This document shows positions 52,414-63,139 of a DNA stretch of 64,000 nucleotides, one piece after another. Within the stretch, counting starts at the first letter, position 1. Each line of letters starts with the position of its first letter. Source of the DNA: Acidobacteriota bacterium (GTDB lineage: Bacteria > Acidobacteriota > Terriglobia > UBA7540). The notes below the pieces were generated by a model, which saw nothing but the letters and a program-made list of their open reading frames with translations, was not told the DNA's origin and did not search any database. The translations under genes and the position numbers were made by a program. The stretch covers positions 81,267 to 145,266 of the forward strand of contig JAKAWG010000002.1 of the NCBI GenBank assembly GCA_021817045.1, given 5' to 3'.

Positions 52414-52986
52414 TCACGCCTTGACGGAGAGCGAAGAGGTGGGTAGACGCGGCGCCGTTTTCTTGTCTTCATCGCGAAGGATTTCGATGCTTCCCTTGAA
52501 GTAAGCGCCGTCTTCGATTGCGACGCCCGAAGAGCTCAGGTCCCCAGTCACGTGGCCGGTGCGTCGAATTTCGACTTTGTCACGCGCATTGATCTTTCCC
52601 GTCAATTTGCCGCCCACCACCACCTGGCGCGCCGTGATGTCCGCCTTCACCTGTCCGTGCTGGCCGATGGTCACACAGTGATCTTGAAGGTTGAGCGATC
52701 CCTCGAATTGGCCCTCAATAGTCAAGTCCTCGTCGCCGGTCAACTCGCCCTTCAATACGACCGAGCCGCCCAGGAAAGTGCCTTGCGTGCCGGCTGAGTT
52801 AAAGTTGGTTGGTTTTGAGACGTTGTCAGTCATTGGATTTTCCACTCTCTCTGGATTTTGCAACGCGACCGGAACGGGCTTTGGAACCTCCCGCGTCGGC
52901 TGCGTTTCCTTCCGCTCGCGAATACCCGTTTGCGGTTTCGGAGACGGCCGTGAAGTCTGAGCCTTTTTCTCCTTTTCCCACCACAT
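52414..52986 (-). CDS. Bactofilin (polymer-forming cytoskeletal protein)
   Basis: The 190-residue protein has a Pro/Lys/Arg-rich N-terminal tail (1-65), then a bactofilin (DUF583) right-handed beta-helix from about 66 to 170: GTFLGGSVVLKGELTGDEDLTIEGQFEGSL, then repeats of the form G.V.A.I.A..V...G...G.I. Bactofilins form filaments that localise cell-wall enzymes and other proteins. The start (MWWEKEK) is the only ATG near. It is not next to a peptidase gene, its most common partner. Confidence 0.9.
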   Translation of the reverse strand: MWWEKEKKAQTSRPSPKPQTGIRERKETQPTREVPKPVPVALQNPERVENPMTDNVSKPTNFNSAGTQGTFLGGSVVLKGELTGDEDLTIEGQFEGSLNLQDHCVTIGQHGQVKADITARQVVVGGKLTGKINARDKVEIRRTGHVTGDLSSSGVAIEDGAYFKGSIEILRDEDKKTAPRLPTSSLSVKA

Positions 52987-53202
52987 AATTTTCAGCCCCC
53001 GTCGCGCAGCAGCCGATTACCCCACGGAAGTACTGATGTGACCACCGTCGCGATGAGCGCATCATAGCGCACCCGTATCCAGGCGTGCAATGCTTATCTG
53101 GTTTTAGTTGTATAGATTGCCGTTACAACCCGCTGCATCAAGGCACGCCTTGAGTCGTGCCCTGACACGGATCAAGCTTACGCCTATTTTTGCAACCAGG
53201 CA

Positions 53203-53679
53203 TTATAAATCTGATCGGCGCCGGTACGTTCCGCTCTTCCCTCCGGACTTCTCGAGCAGCCGAAGGTTCGTGATCTCGATGCTCCGATCGAGAGCTTTGC
53301 ACATGTCGTAGATCGTTAGCGCGGCCACCGCTACCGCCGCGAGCGCTTCCATCTCCACACCGGTGGGTCCGGTCGTGCGCACGGCTGAGGTGAGGCACAC
53401 TCCGTCACGAACGACGCGGGCTTCGACGTCCGCATGGGTCAAGAGAAGAGGGTGGCAAAGTGGAATCAACTCCGCCGTGCGCTTGGCGGCGGCGATCCCT
53501 GCGATGCGCGCGATCTCGAGCGGGTCGCCCTTGGGGTTGCGATGGAGCGCCTTAAGCGTCCTGGCATTCATCTTCACGTGCGCTTCTGCCGATGCGTGGC
53601 GCGCCATGGCGGGCTTCGCGGAAACGTCCACCATACGGACCCGGCCGGCGGTGTCATAGTGGCTCAGCGTTTGAGGCAT
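53203..53679 (-). CDS. moaC: Cyclic pyranopterin monophosphate synthase
   Basis: MoaC completes the first step of molybdopterin synthesis. The 158-residue protein has the family motifs MVDVSAKPAMAR, AGIAAAKRTAELIPLCHPL, TGPTGVEMEALAAVAVAALTIYDMCKAL and a C-terminal GGKSG. It is 18 bases downstream of moeA on the same strand, so both are co-transcribed. No moaA, moaE or moaB is in the window. Confidence 0.95.
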   Translation of the reverse strand: MPQTLSHYDTAGRVRMVDVSAKPAMARHASAEAHVKMNARTLKALHRNPKGDPLEIARIAGIAAAKRTAELIPLCHPLLLTHADVEARVVRDGVCLTSAVRTTGPTGVEMEALAAVAVAALTIYDMCKALDRSIEITNLRLLEKSGGKSGTYRRRSDL

Positions 53680-53697
53680 CGTAAACTCTGCGGTACG

Positions 53698-54909
53698 TCA
53701 CCGTGGAAGCGGCAAAACATCTACCCATGCACCTTCATCGACGGAGGTCTGGCCAGGTTGAAAAACCATCAAGCAATCGGCCGCGGTGAAATTCACGATA
53801 TCGCCCGAGCCTTGCCACGCTGCTGGTTCCACAAAAGGCTCACCGTCCCGCATGCGCGTGTACGCGGGCACAAATACCGTGAGATCTTTCTTGCCGGCGC
53901 GAGGCGAAGCAAGCCGGGCGCGCAGAAATACCGGCTCTTCGAAAGCGCCACCTGCCAACGTGTTGAGAACGGGCCGAACAAAAAGCATGAAGGTGACAAG
54001 AGTGGAAACGGGGTTGCCGGGCAATCCGAAGAAGAACTTTTCCCCTATGCGTCCAAAGACAACCGGCCGTCCGGGACGGATGGAAGCGCCGCGAAAATAG
54101 AATTCTCCTCCAAGACCTTCCAAAACGTGCTCGACGAGATCGTACTTGCCCACCGAGACGCCGCCGCTCACAAGCAACAGATCGGCCTGCAGCCCTTTCG
54201 AGATGAGCGACTTCAAGTCTTCATCGGAATCCCGGGCAATTCCCAGTTGCCAGGGTTCGCCACCCGCTTCTATAACTTGCGCAGCGAGGGAAGAGGCGTT
54301 GCTATCGCGAATCTGAAACCACTCGGGCTCCACCGAGGCGGAAACCAGCTCATTGCCGGTCGGCAAGATCGCGACGCGCGGCTTGCGGAAAACCTCGACG
54401 TGCGTGTGACCGTTCGCGGCCAGCACACCAATAGCATCCGCGCGCAACCGCGTTCCGCAGTCCAGGACCAAGCTGCCGGCCCGCGCCTCGCTTGCCTTGG
54501 GCACGACGTTCTCGTCCGCTCGAACCGCCTGGTGAATTTCGACCCGCTCGTTTTGCTTCGTGGTCGCTTCGATCATGACCACCGCGTCCGCGCCAGACGG
54601 CAGAGGAGCGCCCGTCATAATGGTGGCACATTTTCCCGGCTTGATTTCGCCTTCAAAATAGGCGCCTGCCGCGACCTCGCCAACGCATTCCAACACAGCG
54701 TGCGAGCCCTGCACATCGGCTGAGCGCACGGCGTAACCGTCGCGCGCGGAACGGTCGAACGGAGGGTAATCCCGGCTGGCTCGAATCTGCTCAGCTAGAA
54801 CACGCCCTAAAGCTTCTTCGAGGGGCACCGTCTCCGAAGCCACTTGCAGCGGCGTGACAGTAATTCTTTCTCGCACTGTATGCAGGGCTTGCTCGTAAGT
54901 CAGCACCAT
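53698..54909 (-). CDS. moeA: Molybdopterin molybdenumtransferase
   Basis: MoeA inserts molybdate into adenylylated molybdopterin. The 403-residue protein has the pattern DYPPFDRSARDGYAV, MTGAPLPSGADAVVMIE, ILPTGNELV, VSGGVSVGKYDLV and FGLPGNPVSTLVTF, all family landmarks. ATG at 54909 is chosen, 8 bases after the purA stop; a TTG at 54948 would overlap purA by 31 bases. The gene heads a moeA-moaC pair downstream of purA. Confidence 0.93.
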   Translation of the reverse strand: MVLTYEQALHTVRERITVTPLQVASETVPLEEALGRVLAEQIRASRDYPPFDRSARDGYAVRSADVQGSHAVLECVGEVAAGAYFEGEIKPGKCATIMTGAPLPSGADAVVMIEATTKQNERVEIHQAVRADENVVPKASEARAGSLVLDCGTRLRADAIGVLAANGHTHVEVFRKPRVAILPTGNELVSASVEPEWFQIRDSNASSLAAQVIEAGGEPWQLGIARDSDEDLKSLISKGLQADLLLVSGGVSVGKYDLVEHVLEGLGGEFYFRGASIRPGRPVVFGRIGEKFFFGLPGNPVSTLVTFMLFVRPVLNTLAGGAFEEPVFLRARLASPRAGKKDLTVFVPAYTRMRDGEPFVEPAAWQGSGDIVNFTAADCLMVFQPGQTSVDEGAWVDVLPLPR

Positions 54910-54917
54910 CGGCGGGA

Positions 54918-56249
<1,332 letters not shown>

Positions 56250-56318
56250 TTAGACTGTGTCAACCGCAAACCATTCTAACTTGAAAATGCGCTGAGGACG
56301 CAACATCCGGTAAGGGCG

Positions 56319-57251
56319 CTATGGTCGTGCGCTCGCGTCGGACACCGGCGCGTGCACGACAAAGGCGCGCTTGGAAGAGAATTCCACCACCCCGCTCAGG
56401 ATTCGCGGAAGCTTCAGAAGCTGATCTGACTTCCGTAACGCCAGGCGCAGCGTGTGCCCGTACGCTTGAACCTGCTGAGGCGCGGCGTTCTTGATTTGGT
56501 CAGCTTCGAGCGGGAAAAAGACGGCCTTCGTCTCGAGGCTACGGCAGCGGAGGACCAGGATAAAATCGTCCTTTTCGGAGAGCGCGCTGGCTTTCCATCC
56601 TGGCGGCAAAGCCTTGGGAAGCCGCGACTGTGCCTGCTCGAAAAGCTCGTGGGTGGCGGGGTTCGGAGAACCGGTCCCTACATGAAGGGCAATCGAAACG
56701 CGCGCTTGCTGTGGAATGCACTCCCCATCGCAGACCAGCCAGCCCACTGTGGCCGCGATCTTGACGCTGCTGCCCTGCGGAAGCGTCGCCGGCGGGTGCA
56801 TCACAACGGGCAACAGAACTTGGCCTCGGTATCCATAAGTCATCAGCGTAAACGCTTCGATACGCACGGGAACGGGCCATTCGATGGGGCCGGCTTCAAG
56901 GCCGCTCGGCATGTTCCACACGACGCGCGGCGGTTCTCCCGAATCACCAGGATTAACCCAGTAGATGTGCCAACCCGGGTCCATCTGGAAAAGCAGGCCA
57001 AGTCGGAACGGGCGGCCCGGCTCGATGCCACGATTTTCCGAGATAAGCTTCACGCTGCTGCGGGAGACCATAGCCGGACCCGCAAACCCGGCTGGTGCAA
57101 AAGCAATGACCAGCCAGCACGCGAACACGAGCGCGCTGGCGGCCACGGCCGCGCATCCTCCCTCGCGCCAGCCTCGCTTGGCCGCGACCCGGTTCGCGGA
57201 CGGCGTTGAGCCGGATTTCCACCCCTTGACGCTCATCTTAAACAGCCGCAT
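56319..57251 (-). CDS. Stand-alone DsbD N-terminal domain (thiol:disulfide interchange) protein
   Basis: The 310-residue protein has a basic N-terminus, one hydrophobic segment (ALVFACWLVIAFAPAGFA) acting as signal or anchor, and an Ig-like domain related to the ScsB/DsbD alpha domain: FQMDPGWHIYWVNPGDSGEPPRVVW, YGYRGQVLLPVV, and the thiol pair VCDGECIPQ. Full DsbD proteins add eight helices and a thioredoxin domain; both are missing, so it either works with a separate CcdA-like protein or is a remnant. Possible starts are 57251 and 57236; neither has a clear ribosome site. Confidence 0.78.
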   Translation of the reverse strand: MRLFKMSVKGWKSGSTPSANRVAAKRGWREGGCAAVAASALVFACWLVIAFAPAGFAGPAMVSRSSVKLISENRGIEPGRPFRLGLLFQMDPGWHIYWVNPGDSGEPPRVVWNMPSGLEAGPIEWPVPVRIEAFTLMTYGYRGQVLLPVVMHPPATLPQGSSVKIAATVGWLVCDGECIPQQARVSIALHVGTGSPNPATHELFEQAQSRLPKALPPGWKASALSEKDDFILVLRCRSLETKAVFFPLEADQIKNAAPQQVQAYGHTLRLALRKSDQLLKLPRILSGVVEFSSKRAFVVHAPVSDASARP

Positions 57252-57536
57252 TCTAACAAAGCGCGGAAAGCCTCGCCACGATGCATCGCTTCACGGGATG
57301 AAGTTCGGAACCTGCCTGCTCCAATTACCAACCCTTGCGCTCAGCCCAGACCTCACGGTCCTCAATCCCCAGGACCAACAAAAGCAACCGACTATCGGGA
57401 TAATTCTTAGCCTATCCTATTGGCAAAAAATGAGTTAATTTCAATGATTGGCGTTGCCATCGGCCGCTGATTTACACAACATCAACACCAAGAAGACAGC
57501 GAACCCTTTCGCTTAACACCTGCCTTCTCAGTGATT

Positions 57537-57592
57537 GAACCCCTTCACCGACGCTTCGACGAAGGGTCTGCTTGATGGTTCAGGATGACGGG
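57537..57592. repeat. Palindromic repeat-like sequence at the 3' end of the ATP-grasp gene
   Basis: CCCTTC and GAAGGG bracket a short inverted core (57541-57566) and are followed by GGTTCAGGATGACG. On the minus strand this encodes the last residues of the ATP-grasp protein (LNHQADPSSKRR) and its stop. The wording is typical of dispersed intergenic repeats in acidobacteria (recollection). Confidence 0.45.
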
Positions 57593-58846
57593 AAGTGCTG
57601 GTGTTATGCGAAAAGCGAGACGGCGCCGGGCAGCGCGCAACGTCCTTTCCACCCGTACCGGTGATTCGTCCCGAGCAAAGATGAAGCCCAAGTAGCAAGA
57701 GCCTTCGGGAAGCGGCGTTAAGCGCTGCTTGGGGATTACGGTGATCACAACGTCTTCGACGCCGGGCGTACGTCGAGCTTTTTCCACCCCATCCGTCTCC
57801 TCGTAAATGCCCGCCTTTTCCACCGGAATCATCATAACGCCCGCAGCCGCTTCTTCCCGCCGTGCCTCGCTGACTTGCCGGCCCAGCGCAAGCTCGATGA
57901 GGAGTCGCTCCAAAGAAACTGTTGCAGCGTGGCCGGGAAGTGAAAAGCGCAAGGCTCGCGAGCACAAGCCGCCGATCGCCCGCGCCGCCACCTCAAGTGG
58001 CCACACACCGCGCCTGTTCAACCGCAGTTCGGCATGGAACGGACCGTGGAAAAAGCCGAGCGCGGTGATCGCGCGGTTGAGCGTCTCCTCAATATCGCGC
58101 TGCTTGGCCGCCGGCAACCGCGAAGGGGTCACGTAAATGGTCTCTTCAAAAAAAGGACCTTCCAGCGGGTCCGGTTTATCGAAGACCGCCAGGATCTTCA
58201 TTTGTCCTTGCTCGACCAGGCCTTCCACCGCAATCTCGCTGCCTTCGATGTAGGCTTCCGCCTGAAGGTATCCGCTCGTTTTCTCCCGCAGCACCTGCAC
58301 GTCCGGCGAGCTGAGCAGCGCGACGATTCGCTCAAACGCGGCAACGAATTCTTTCGGATTGTTCGTCCGGATCACGCCGCGGCTGGCGGAAAGCGCGACA
58401 GGCTTAAGGACGCACGGAAATCCCACACTTGGACCGCCCTCCCCTATGATGTCGCGCGGGTTGCAAGCGAGCTCATACCGGTCAAAGGCGGGGATATTCA
58501 AGCCGGCCGCACGCAGGCGCTCGCGGGAAAGGTACTTGTCCCGGGCAGCGTCTGTCGCCGCAGGGGAGTGAAACGGCAAGCCGAGTGTCGCGCAAGCTCG
58601 TGCCGCCGCCGGAGCCGTCCGATCTCCAAGCGCCACGATACCCGCCAGGGGATGCGACCTCGCGTATTCGACAATAGCTCGCGCAGAGCCTTCAGGATTT
58701 TCAAAACGAAGCGGCAAAGCGCCGTCCTGCCAGGGATCTTCAAGCACGTGACAGCGGTCGCTGCCAAGTGCGACCTCCAGGCCCATTGCGCGCGCCGCTG
58801 CCGCAAAGGCACGCGTCTGGAAGCCCGTCGTCGAGCACAGGATCAT
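57545..58846 (-). CDS. ATP-grasp family ligase
   Basis: The 433-residue protein has a pre-ATP-grasp domain (CSTTGFQTRAFAAAARAMGLEVALGSDRCH), an ATP-grasp core with FPCVLKPVALSASRGVIRTNNPKEF, QAEAYIEGSEIAVEGLVEQGQ and FHAELRLNRRGVWPLEVAARAIGG, and a C-terminal domain. It resembles L-amino-acid or carbamoyl-phosphate-type ligases, which form amide or peptide bonds through an acyl-phosphate. Start 58846 is preferred because upstream residues are not family-like. It follows DUF169 and the B12-type radical SAM gene on the same strand, suggesting a small biosynthetic unit. The last 15 residues are repeat-derived. Confidence 0.82.
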   Translation of the reverse strand: MILCSTTGFQTRAFAAAARAMGLEVALGSDRCHVLEDPWQDGALPLRFENPEGSARAIVEYARSHPLAGIVALGDRTAPAAARACATLGLPFHSPAATDAARDKYLSRERLRAAGLNIPAFDRYELACNPRDIIGEGGPSVGFPCVLKPVALSASRGVIRTNNPKEFVAAFERIVALLSSPDVQVLREKTSGYLQAEAYIEGSEIAVEGLVEQGQMKILAVFDKPDPLEGPFFEETIYVTPSRLPAAKQRDIEETLNRAITALGFFHGPFHAELRLNRRGVWPLEVAARAIGGLCSRALRFSLPGHAATVSLERLLIELALGRQVSEARREEAAAGVMMIPVEKAGIYEETDGVEKARRTPGVEDVVITVIPKQRLTPLPEGSCYLGFIFARDESPVRVERTLRAARRRLAFRITPALPVILNHQADPSSKRR

Positions 58847-58964
58847 AAGCCGGACAATCGCCCTGCCACGTCTTAGGTGTGGAGCACGGCGGATGCCTCG
58901 ATTCGCTTCCCGAGCCGGCCGCGAATTCCGTGGTTTTGGAGAGTTCGTCAGGCCGCCTTCCTTG

Positions 58965-59681
58965 TTAAGAGGCGAATTGGGCTTTCCGGCCGTCGTAATA
59001 ATTCCGCATCTCCGCATTGGATTGAAGGATGATGGCAAGTCGCGCTTCCAGGTCATCAAGACGGGGCGCCGGGATCGCCACCAGCAACTCGCCGTCGGCA
59101 ATCCCGGCGAAGGTTCGCGCGCCCGTGCAGCCCAGACTTACTGCTGCCGAGTGGTCGCCGAGCGCTCTTGGAATCACCGCACAAGCGGGCCGCCCGAAGG
59201 CGCCTGCGCCGCTTTCCTTGCCGCGCCATTCCACCGCATGAGCTGCCTCAGAAAGCAGCATCGCTTGGTAGGGTGAGCAGACCACCAGCGCGACGTCGGG
59301 CGAGAAGTTCTGAAACCTTTCAAGCGGCCCGTACACCACTACGCGGTGCGGCTTCGTGACCTTGGGCACGTTTTCCACTTCGGCCATCGCGAAATATTGA
59401 ATCTCCGCCATGCGTCCGATCAGTTCCATTCCCTGCTGCATGACGGCCTCTGGAAGATCAAAGCCCTGGGTTAGAGCACCAATGGGACAGTTATAGTGAT
59501 CCTCGGCGGTGGCGTAAAACAGCGACCTTTCCGCCGCCTTCCACAGCGCGCAGGCGCTCGGCGCCGCTCGATCAGTGTGCGGCACTCCGGCCGGAGGCTC
59601 ATCCAAAAAAACTAGGCCCAGCGGCGGCCGCCCTAGGCCCAAACTCTCCATCAGACTTTTAGCCAGTCGAACATAATCCAT
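58965..59681 (-). CDS. DUF169 family protein
   Basis: The 238-residue protein matches the DUF169 pattern: LGRPPLGLVFLDEPPAGVP, SACALWKAAERSLFYATAEDHYNCPIGALTQGF, VVVYGPLERFQNFSPDVALVVCSPYQAMLL and VIPRALGDHSAAVSLGCTGART. Several conserved Cys residues suggest metal, cluster or corrinoid chemistry, but the function is unknown. It starts 41 bases after the predicted end of the selenoprotein-type radical SAM gene and precedes the ATP-grasp gene. Confidence 0.85.
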   Translation of the reverse strand: MDYVRLAKSLMESLGLGRPPLGLVFLDEPPAGVPHTDRAAPSACALWKAAERSLFYATAEDHYNCPIGALTQGFDLPEAVMQQGMELIGRMAEIQYFAMAEVENVPKVTKPHRVVVYGPLERFQNFSPDVALVVCSPYQAMLLSEAAHAVEWRGKESGAGAFGRPACAVIPRALGDHSAAVSLGCTGARTFAGIADGELLVAIPAPRLDDLEARLAIILQSNAEMRNYYDGRKAQFAS

Positions 59682-59721
59682 CGTTACAGTCCTTTCGTTG
59701 TTCCCGGTTCAGCTCCACCTG

Positions 59722-61254
59722 TCACACCGGCGGAGGTTCGACATTCATAGGGACCAACTGGTCCCCGGTCGGTTCCGCTCAGCAATACCACGGCTCGGTC
59801 AGATAAGGAATAGTTGTGCGGGCGGGAAGCGGTGGTGTTCGAAGCCATGCCCGTTGGTCATCAAAGCCCGCACGTCTCAGGGCTAAGGCGTGGACCTTCG
59901 CAAAAATCGCCTGCCTCGATTGCGTGACTTTCAACCCTTCGCGAACAATTTGCTGCACCTCTTCCGCAAGCCCATCCACGCGCGGGTCAGGATGCCTCCA
60001 CGGATAAGCCAAGTCGCTTTCGCAGAACGGCCCGATCAGTCGCCTCACCTCCTCCAACTCCAGCAGGCGCGAGCCGGCAGGAATCAGCAGCCGAATGCCT
60101 AGCTGAACCGGAGCGACCCGCTCGACCAAGTTGAGCAGGTCAATGGCTTCGAGCAATTCACAATAGCCCTCAAGCGTCGTCCATGGGGTAAACGCGACAA
60201 ACGTGGGTGCGAGGTCCAGTCCGATCTGGCGGAAGAGGTCCACAACCCGCTCGAAATCCGCGCGCGTATGCCCTTTTTGAAGACGCTCGAGGATGCCATC
60301 ATCCACGGCTTCGACCGCCGTCGTCACGAACAGGCATCCCGTCTTACGCAGTGTTTCCAGGTGTCGCGCGTGCGCGAGCAGGTGTTCCACCTTGATCGTC
60401 ACATCGTAGGTAAGGGACGAATACTCGCGGTGAAGCTCGGTGACGATGGCGAGGGCGTGGCCGATGCCGTTGAAGAAATCCGGGTCGCCGAACGTGATGT
60501 GCTCCGCTCCGGCCGCTACCTGCCGCCGGATGTCTTCCAGCACTACCTCACGCGGCACCACGCGGAAGCGCCCGCCGTAAACGGGCACCACCGGACAGTG
60601 GCGGCACAGGTGCTTGCAACCACGACTCGCCTCCGTATAACCGGTTACGCGGGGTCGGCCGTCAGGGTGCTCAAGCCGGGCGTAACGAGCGAGTGGCGGC
60701 AAGCTAAGACGGTCCGGGATAAGGAACTTGAGCCGGGAGAGTGAGATTACAGGCTCGGGCTGCCCGCCGCACCCCTCACCCGGCTCACTTCGCTCGCCAC
60801 CCTCTGCATCGGGAAGAGGGCAGACATTCTTGGATTCAGGCTTTCTCCCTTGGGGAGAGGGTACCCGACGTAGGAGTGCGGGTGAGGCACTCCGCACTCT
60901 TTCCACCGCGCTCAACAGGCCTCCTTCAAATTCACCGCCGAGAATTGTCTGCGCTCCCAGCCGGCGCAGATAAGCTTCGTTGACCGGAGCGTAGAGGCCG
61001 TAAAAACAGATGTGGGCGCGCGGATTCAACTTGCGGACTGCGGCAAGTGCTTCTAACGCCAGGCGCGTAGCCGTGTGCATCGGCACGTAGAAGGCGATAA
61101 AGTCAGCCTCGCGCACAGACTCTTCGTCCCAGGACGCTCGCGAGACATCCGCACACGACACCCGCATGCCCGCGGCGCGCAGCCAAGCGGCCGGAGACGC
61201 TAGTCCAAAGGGCTGCCGCCCGAGTTCGTAAGTGGAAATCAACAGGACGTTCAC
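59722..61254 (-). CDS. CUAEP-tail radical SAM protein with B12-binding domain, predicted selenoprotein
   Basis: The N-terminal B12-binding-like domain (1-120) opens NVLLISTYELGRQPFGLASPAAWL. The radical SAM core holds the cluster-binding motif CKHLCRHC. Translation meets UGA at 59781-59779 after Cys, in the context Cys-UGA-Ala-Glu-Pro, and continues 18 more codons to a true stop at 59724-59722. That is the CUAEP signature of a family whose other members end CCAEP, so the UGA probably encodes selenocysteine at residue 492. A SECIS-like hairpin follows. Residues 122-168 are a repeat insertion. If UGA were a stop, the product would be 491 residues ending in Cys. The reaction is unknown. Confidence 0.8.
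59750..59781 (-). promoter_or_regulatory. Bacterial SECIS-like hairpin after the in-frame UGA
   Basis: On the minus strand, UGA is followed after 13 bases by GGGACC-AGUU-GGUCCC (59765-59750), a perfect 6-bp stem that can gain a G-U pair. The loop starts 19 bases after UGA and has a G in its first two positions. Both features fit the bacterial SECIS model, which expects the loop 16-37 bases downstream with an early loop G. Confidence 0.7.
60751..60891. repeat. Intergenic-type repeat inserted in frame in the radical SAM gene
   Basis: The plus strand reads CACCCGG, TCGCTCGCCACCCTCT, then GGGGAGAGGGTACCCGACG and GTGCGGGTGAG, the same blocks as the intergenic copy at 31273-31341. It encodes about 47 low-complexity residues (122-168) between the B12-like and radical SAM domains, and its length is a multiple of three, so the frame survives. 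Confidence 0.75.
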
Positions 61255-61446
61255 GAGGCACCTTTTCGATTATGACACGGCCGTCTTGGCGGTGCATGGA
61301 AACCGGCGGAACGTCCGGGCCACATGGGAAAACCCGCGTGCGAACATAGCAAAGCCGGACGCTCCGCCTCAAACATCTGCTATAATCGCGCCGGTCCTGT
61401 GGTTAAGGCGCGCGTGGCGCTCGACCGCAAAAGCCACGTTCTTCAC

Positions 61447-62979
61447 ATGCTCTACAAATCCTTTAGCGCTGCGGTGTTCGGCATTGATGCCTCCCTGGTC
61501 GAGGTAGAGGTGGACATCTCAGCCGGCTATCCCAACTTCATGACCGTCGGCTTGCCGGATGCCGCGGTACGTGAGAGCCGCGAGCGGATCAAGTCCGCCA
61601 TTCGCAACTGCGGCCTCGATTTTCCCTTCCAGAATGTAACCGTCAATCTGGCGCCCGCCGACGTCAAGAAGGAAGGTTCCGGGTTTGATCTCGCCATCGC
61701 GCTCGGCATCTTGGGCACCACCGGAGCGCTACAGAAGGCAGACCTGAAGCCTTATATTTTTCTTGGGGAACTATCCCTTGACGGCGGCTTGCGTCCGATC
61801 AAGGGTGCGCTTTCCATTGCTGCCATGGCGCGGCAGAAAGGGACCCATAAACTCGTGGTGCCCGTGGAAAACGGGCCCGAGGCGGCCGTGGTCCAGGGCG
61901 TGGACGTATACGGGCTGCGCTCGCTGCCGGAAGTGCTGGACTTCGTCAACGAGACAAGGGAATTCACGCCGGTTCGCGTAAACGTGGCGGAGATGCTGGC
62001 ACGCTCAGGCGAGTACGCAGTCGATTTCCGAGACGTGAAGGGGCAACTTCACGCCAAGCGCGCCATCGAAGTTGCCGCTGCCGGCGGCCATAACATTCTC
62101 ATGATCGGTCCGCCGGGCGCGGGTAAGACGATGCTCGCCAAACGCATCCCCGCCATCCTGCCTCCTCTCACGTTCGACGAAGCCATCCAGACCACCAAGA
62201 TTCACAGCGTGGTCGGCGCACTCGATGCGGGAATCGGGCTGGTTGGCGCGCGCCCGTTTCGCTCGCCTCACCATACCATCTCCGACGCCGGGCTGATCGG
62301 AGGCGGCGCTGTGCCTCGCCCCGGCGAAGTGAGCCTGGCGCACAACGGGCTGCTGTTCCTCGATGAGTTGCCGGAATTCCAGCGCAACGTGCTTGAAGTG
62401 CTTCGCCAGCCGCTTGAAGACGGCACGGTCACGATCGCGCGCGCCGCCACATCGCTCACCTTTCCCGCTCGCTTCATGCTGGCTGCGGCGATGAATCCGT
62501 GCCCTTGTGGCTTCTTCAACGATCCCACGCGCGAGTGTACGTGTACGCCAGCCATGATCCAACGCTATGTTTCCAAGATCTCCGGGCCGTTGCTTGACCG
62601 TATCGATATTCACATCGACATGCCCGCCGTCAAGTACCGCGAACTACGCGATGATTCAGCGGGCGAGGGTTCGGAGGAAATTCGCCGTAGGATCGTTAAG
62701 GCTCGCGAGCGGCAACTCGCCCGCTTCCAGGGGGAGAAGATTTATTGCAACGCCCAGATGAGCCCGCGTTTGATCCGACGCTACTGCGGAATCTCGGCAG
62801 AGTGCGAGCGCCTGCTCGAAAGCGCCGTCCAGCGGCTTGGCTTGAGCGCTCGCGCCCACGACCGCATCCTCAAAGTCGCCCGCACCATTGCCGACCTCGA
62901 AGGCGCCGACTCGATCGCCACAAGCCACATCTCCGAAGCCATTCAGTATCGCTCCCTGGACCGCAACTATTGGGCGTAG
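61447..62979 (+). CDS. comM: YifB/ComM family Mg-chelatase-like AAA+ ATPase
   Basis: ComM is a helicase that aids branch migration during natural transformation. The 510-residue protein has the N-terminal Lon-protease-like domain ([33 protein letters not shown]), then an AAA+ domain with Walker [14 protein letters not shown], the Mg-chelatase pattern [19 protein letters not shown], Walker [11 protein letters not shown], and a C-terminal Mg-chelatase domain with a four-Cys loop ([19 protein letters not shown]). Start 61447 ([12 protein letters not shown]) matches the family. It diverges from the radical SAM gene. Confidence 0.94.
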   Translation: MLYKSFSAAVFGIDASLVEVEVDISAGYPNFMTVGLPDAAVRESRERIKSAIRNCGLDFPFQNVTVNLAPADVKKEGSGFDLAIALGILGTTGALQKADLKPYIFLGELSLDGGLRPIKGALSIAAMARQKGTHKLVVPVENGPEAAVVQGVDVYGLRSLPEVLDFVNETREFTPVRVNVAEMLARSGEYAVDFRDVKGQLHAKRAIEVAAAGGHNILMIGPPGAGKTMLAKRIPAILPPLTFDEAIQTTKIHSVVGALDAGIGLVGARPFRSPHHTISDAGLIGGGAVPRPGEVSLAHNGLLFLDELPEFQRNVLEVLRQPLEDGTVTIARAATSLTFPARFMLAAAMNPCPCGFFNDPTRECTCTPAMIQRYVSKISGPLLDRIDIHIDMPAVKYRELRDDSAGEGSEEIRRRIVKARERQLARFQGEKIYCNAQMSPRLIRRYCGISAECERLLESAVQRLGLSARAHDRILKVARTIADLEGADSIATSHISEAIQYRSLDRNYWA

Positions 62980-63139
62980 CGTGCTGGCGGCTAACGCGTG
63001 CGTCGGCCGACTGTGCTTAAGGCTTTGGGCCCGGCGTAGCGGCAATGACCGAACATAAGAAAGAATTGCCCGCTCACAAAAGCCCTAAACACGGCGGCAA
63101 TCTCCGGCGTTCCGGGACCCGCAAACACAGATGGCCAGC

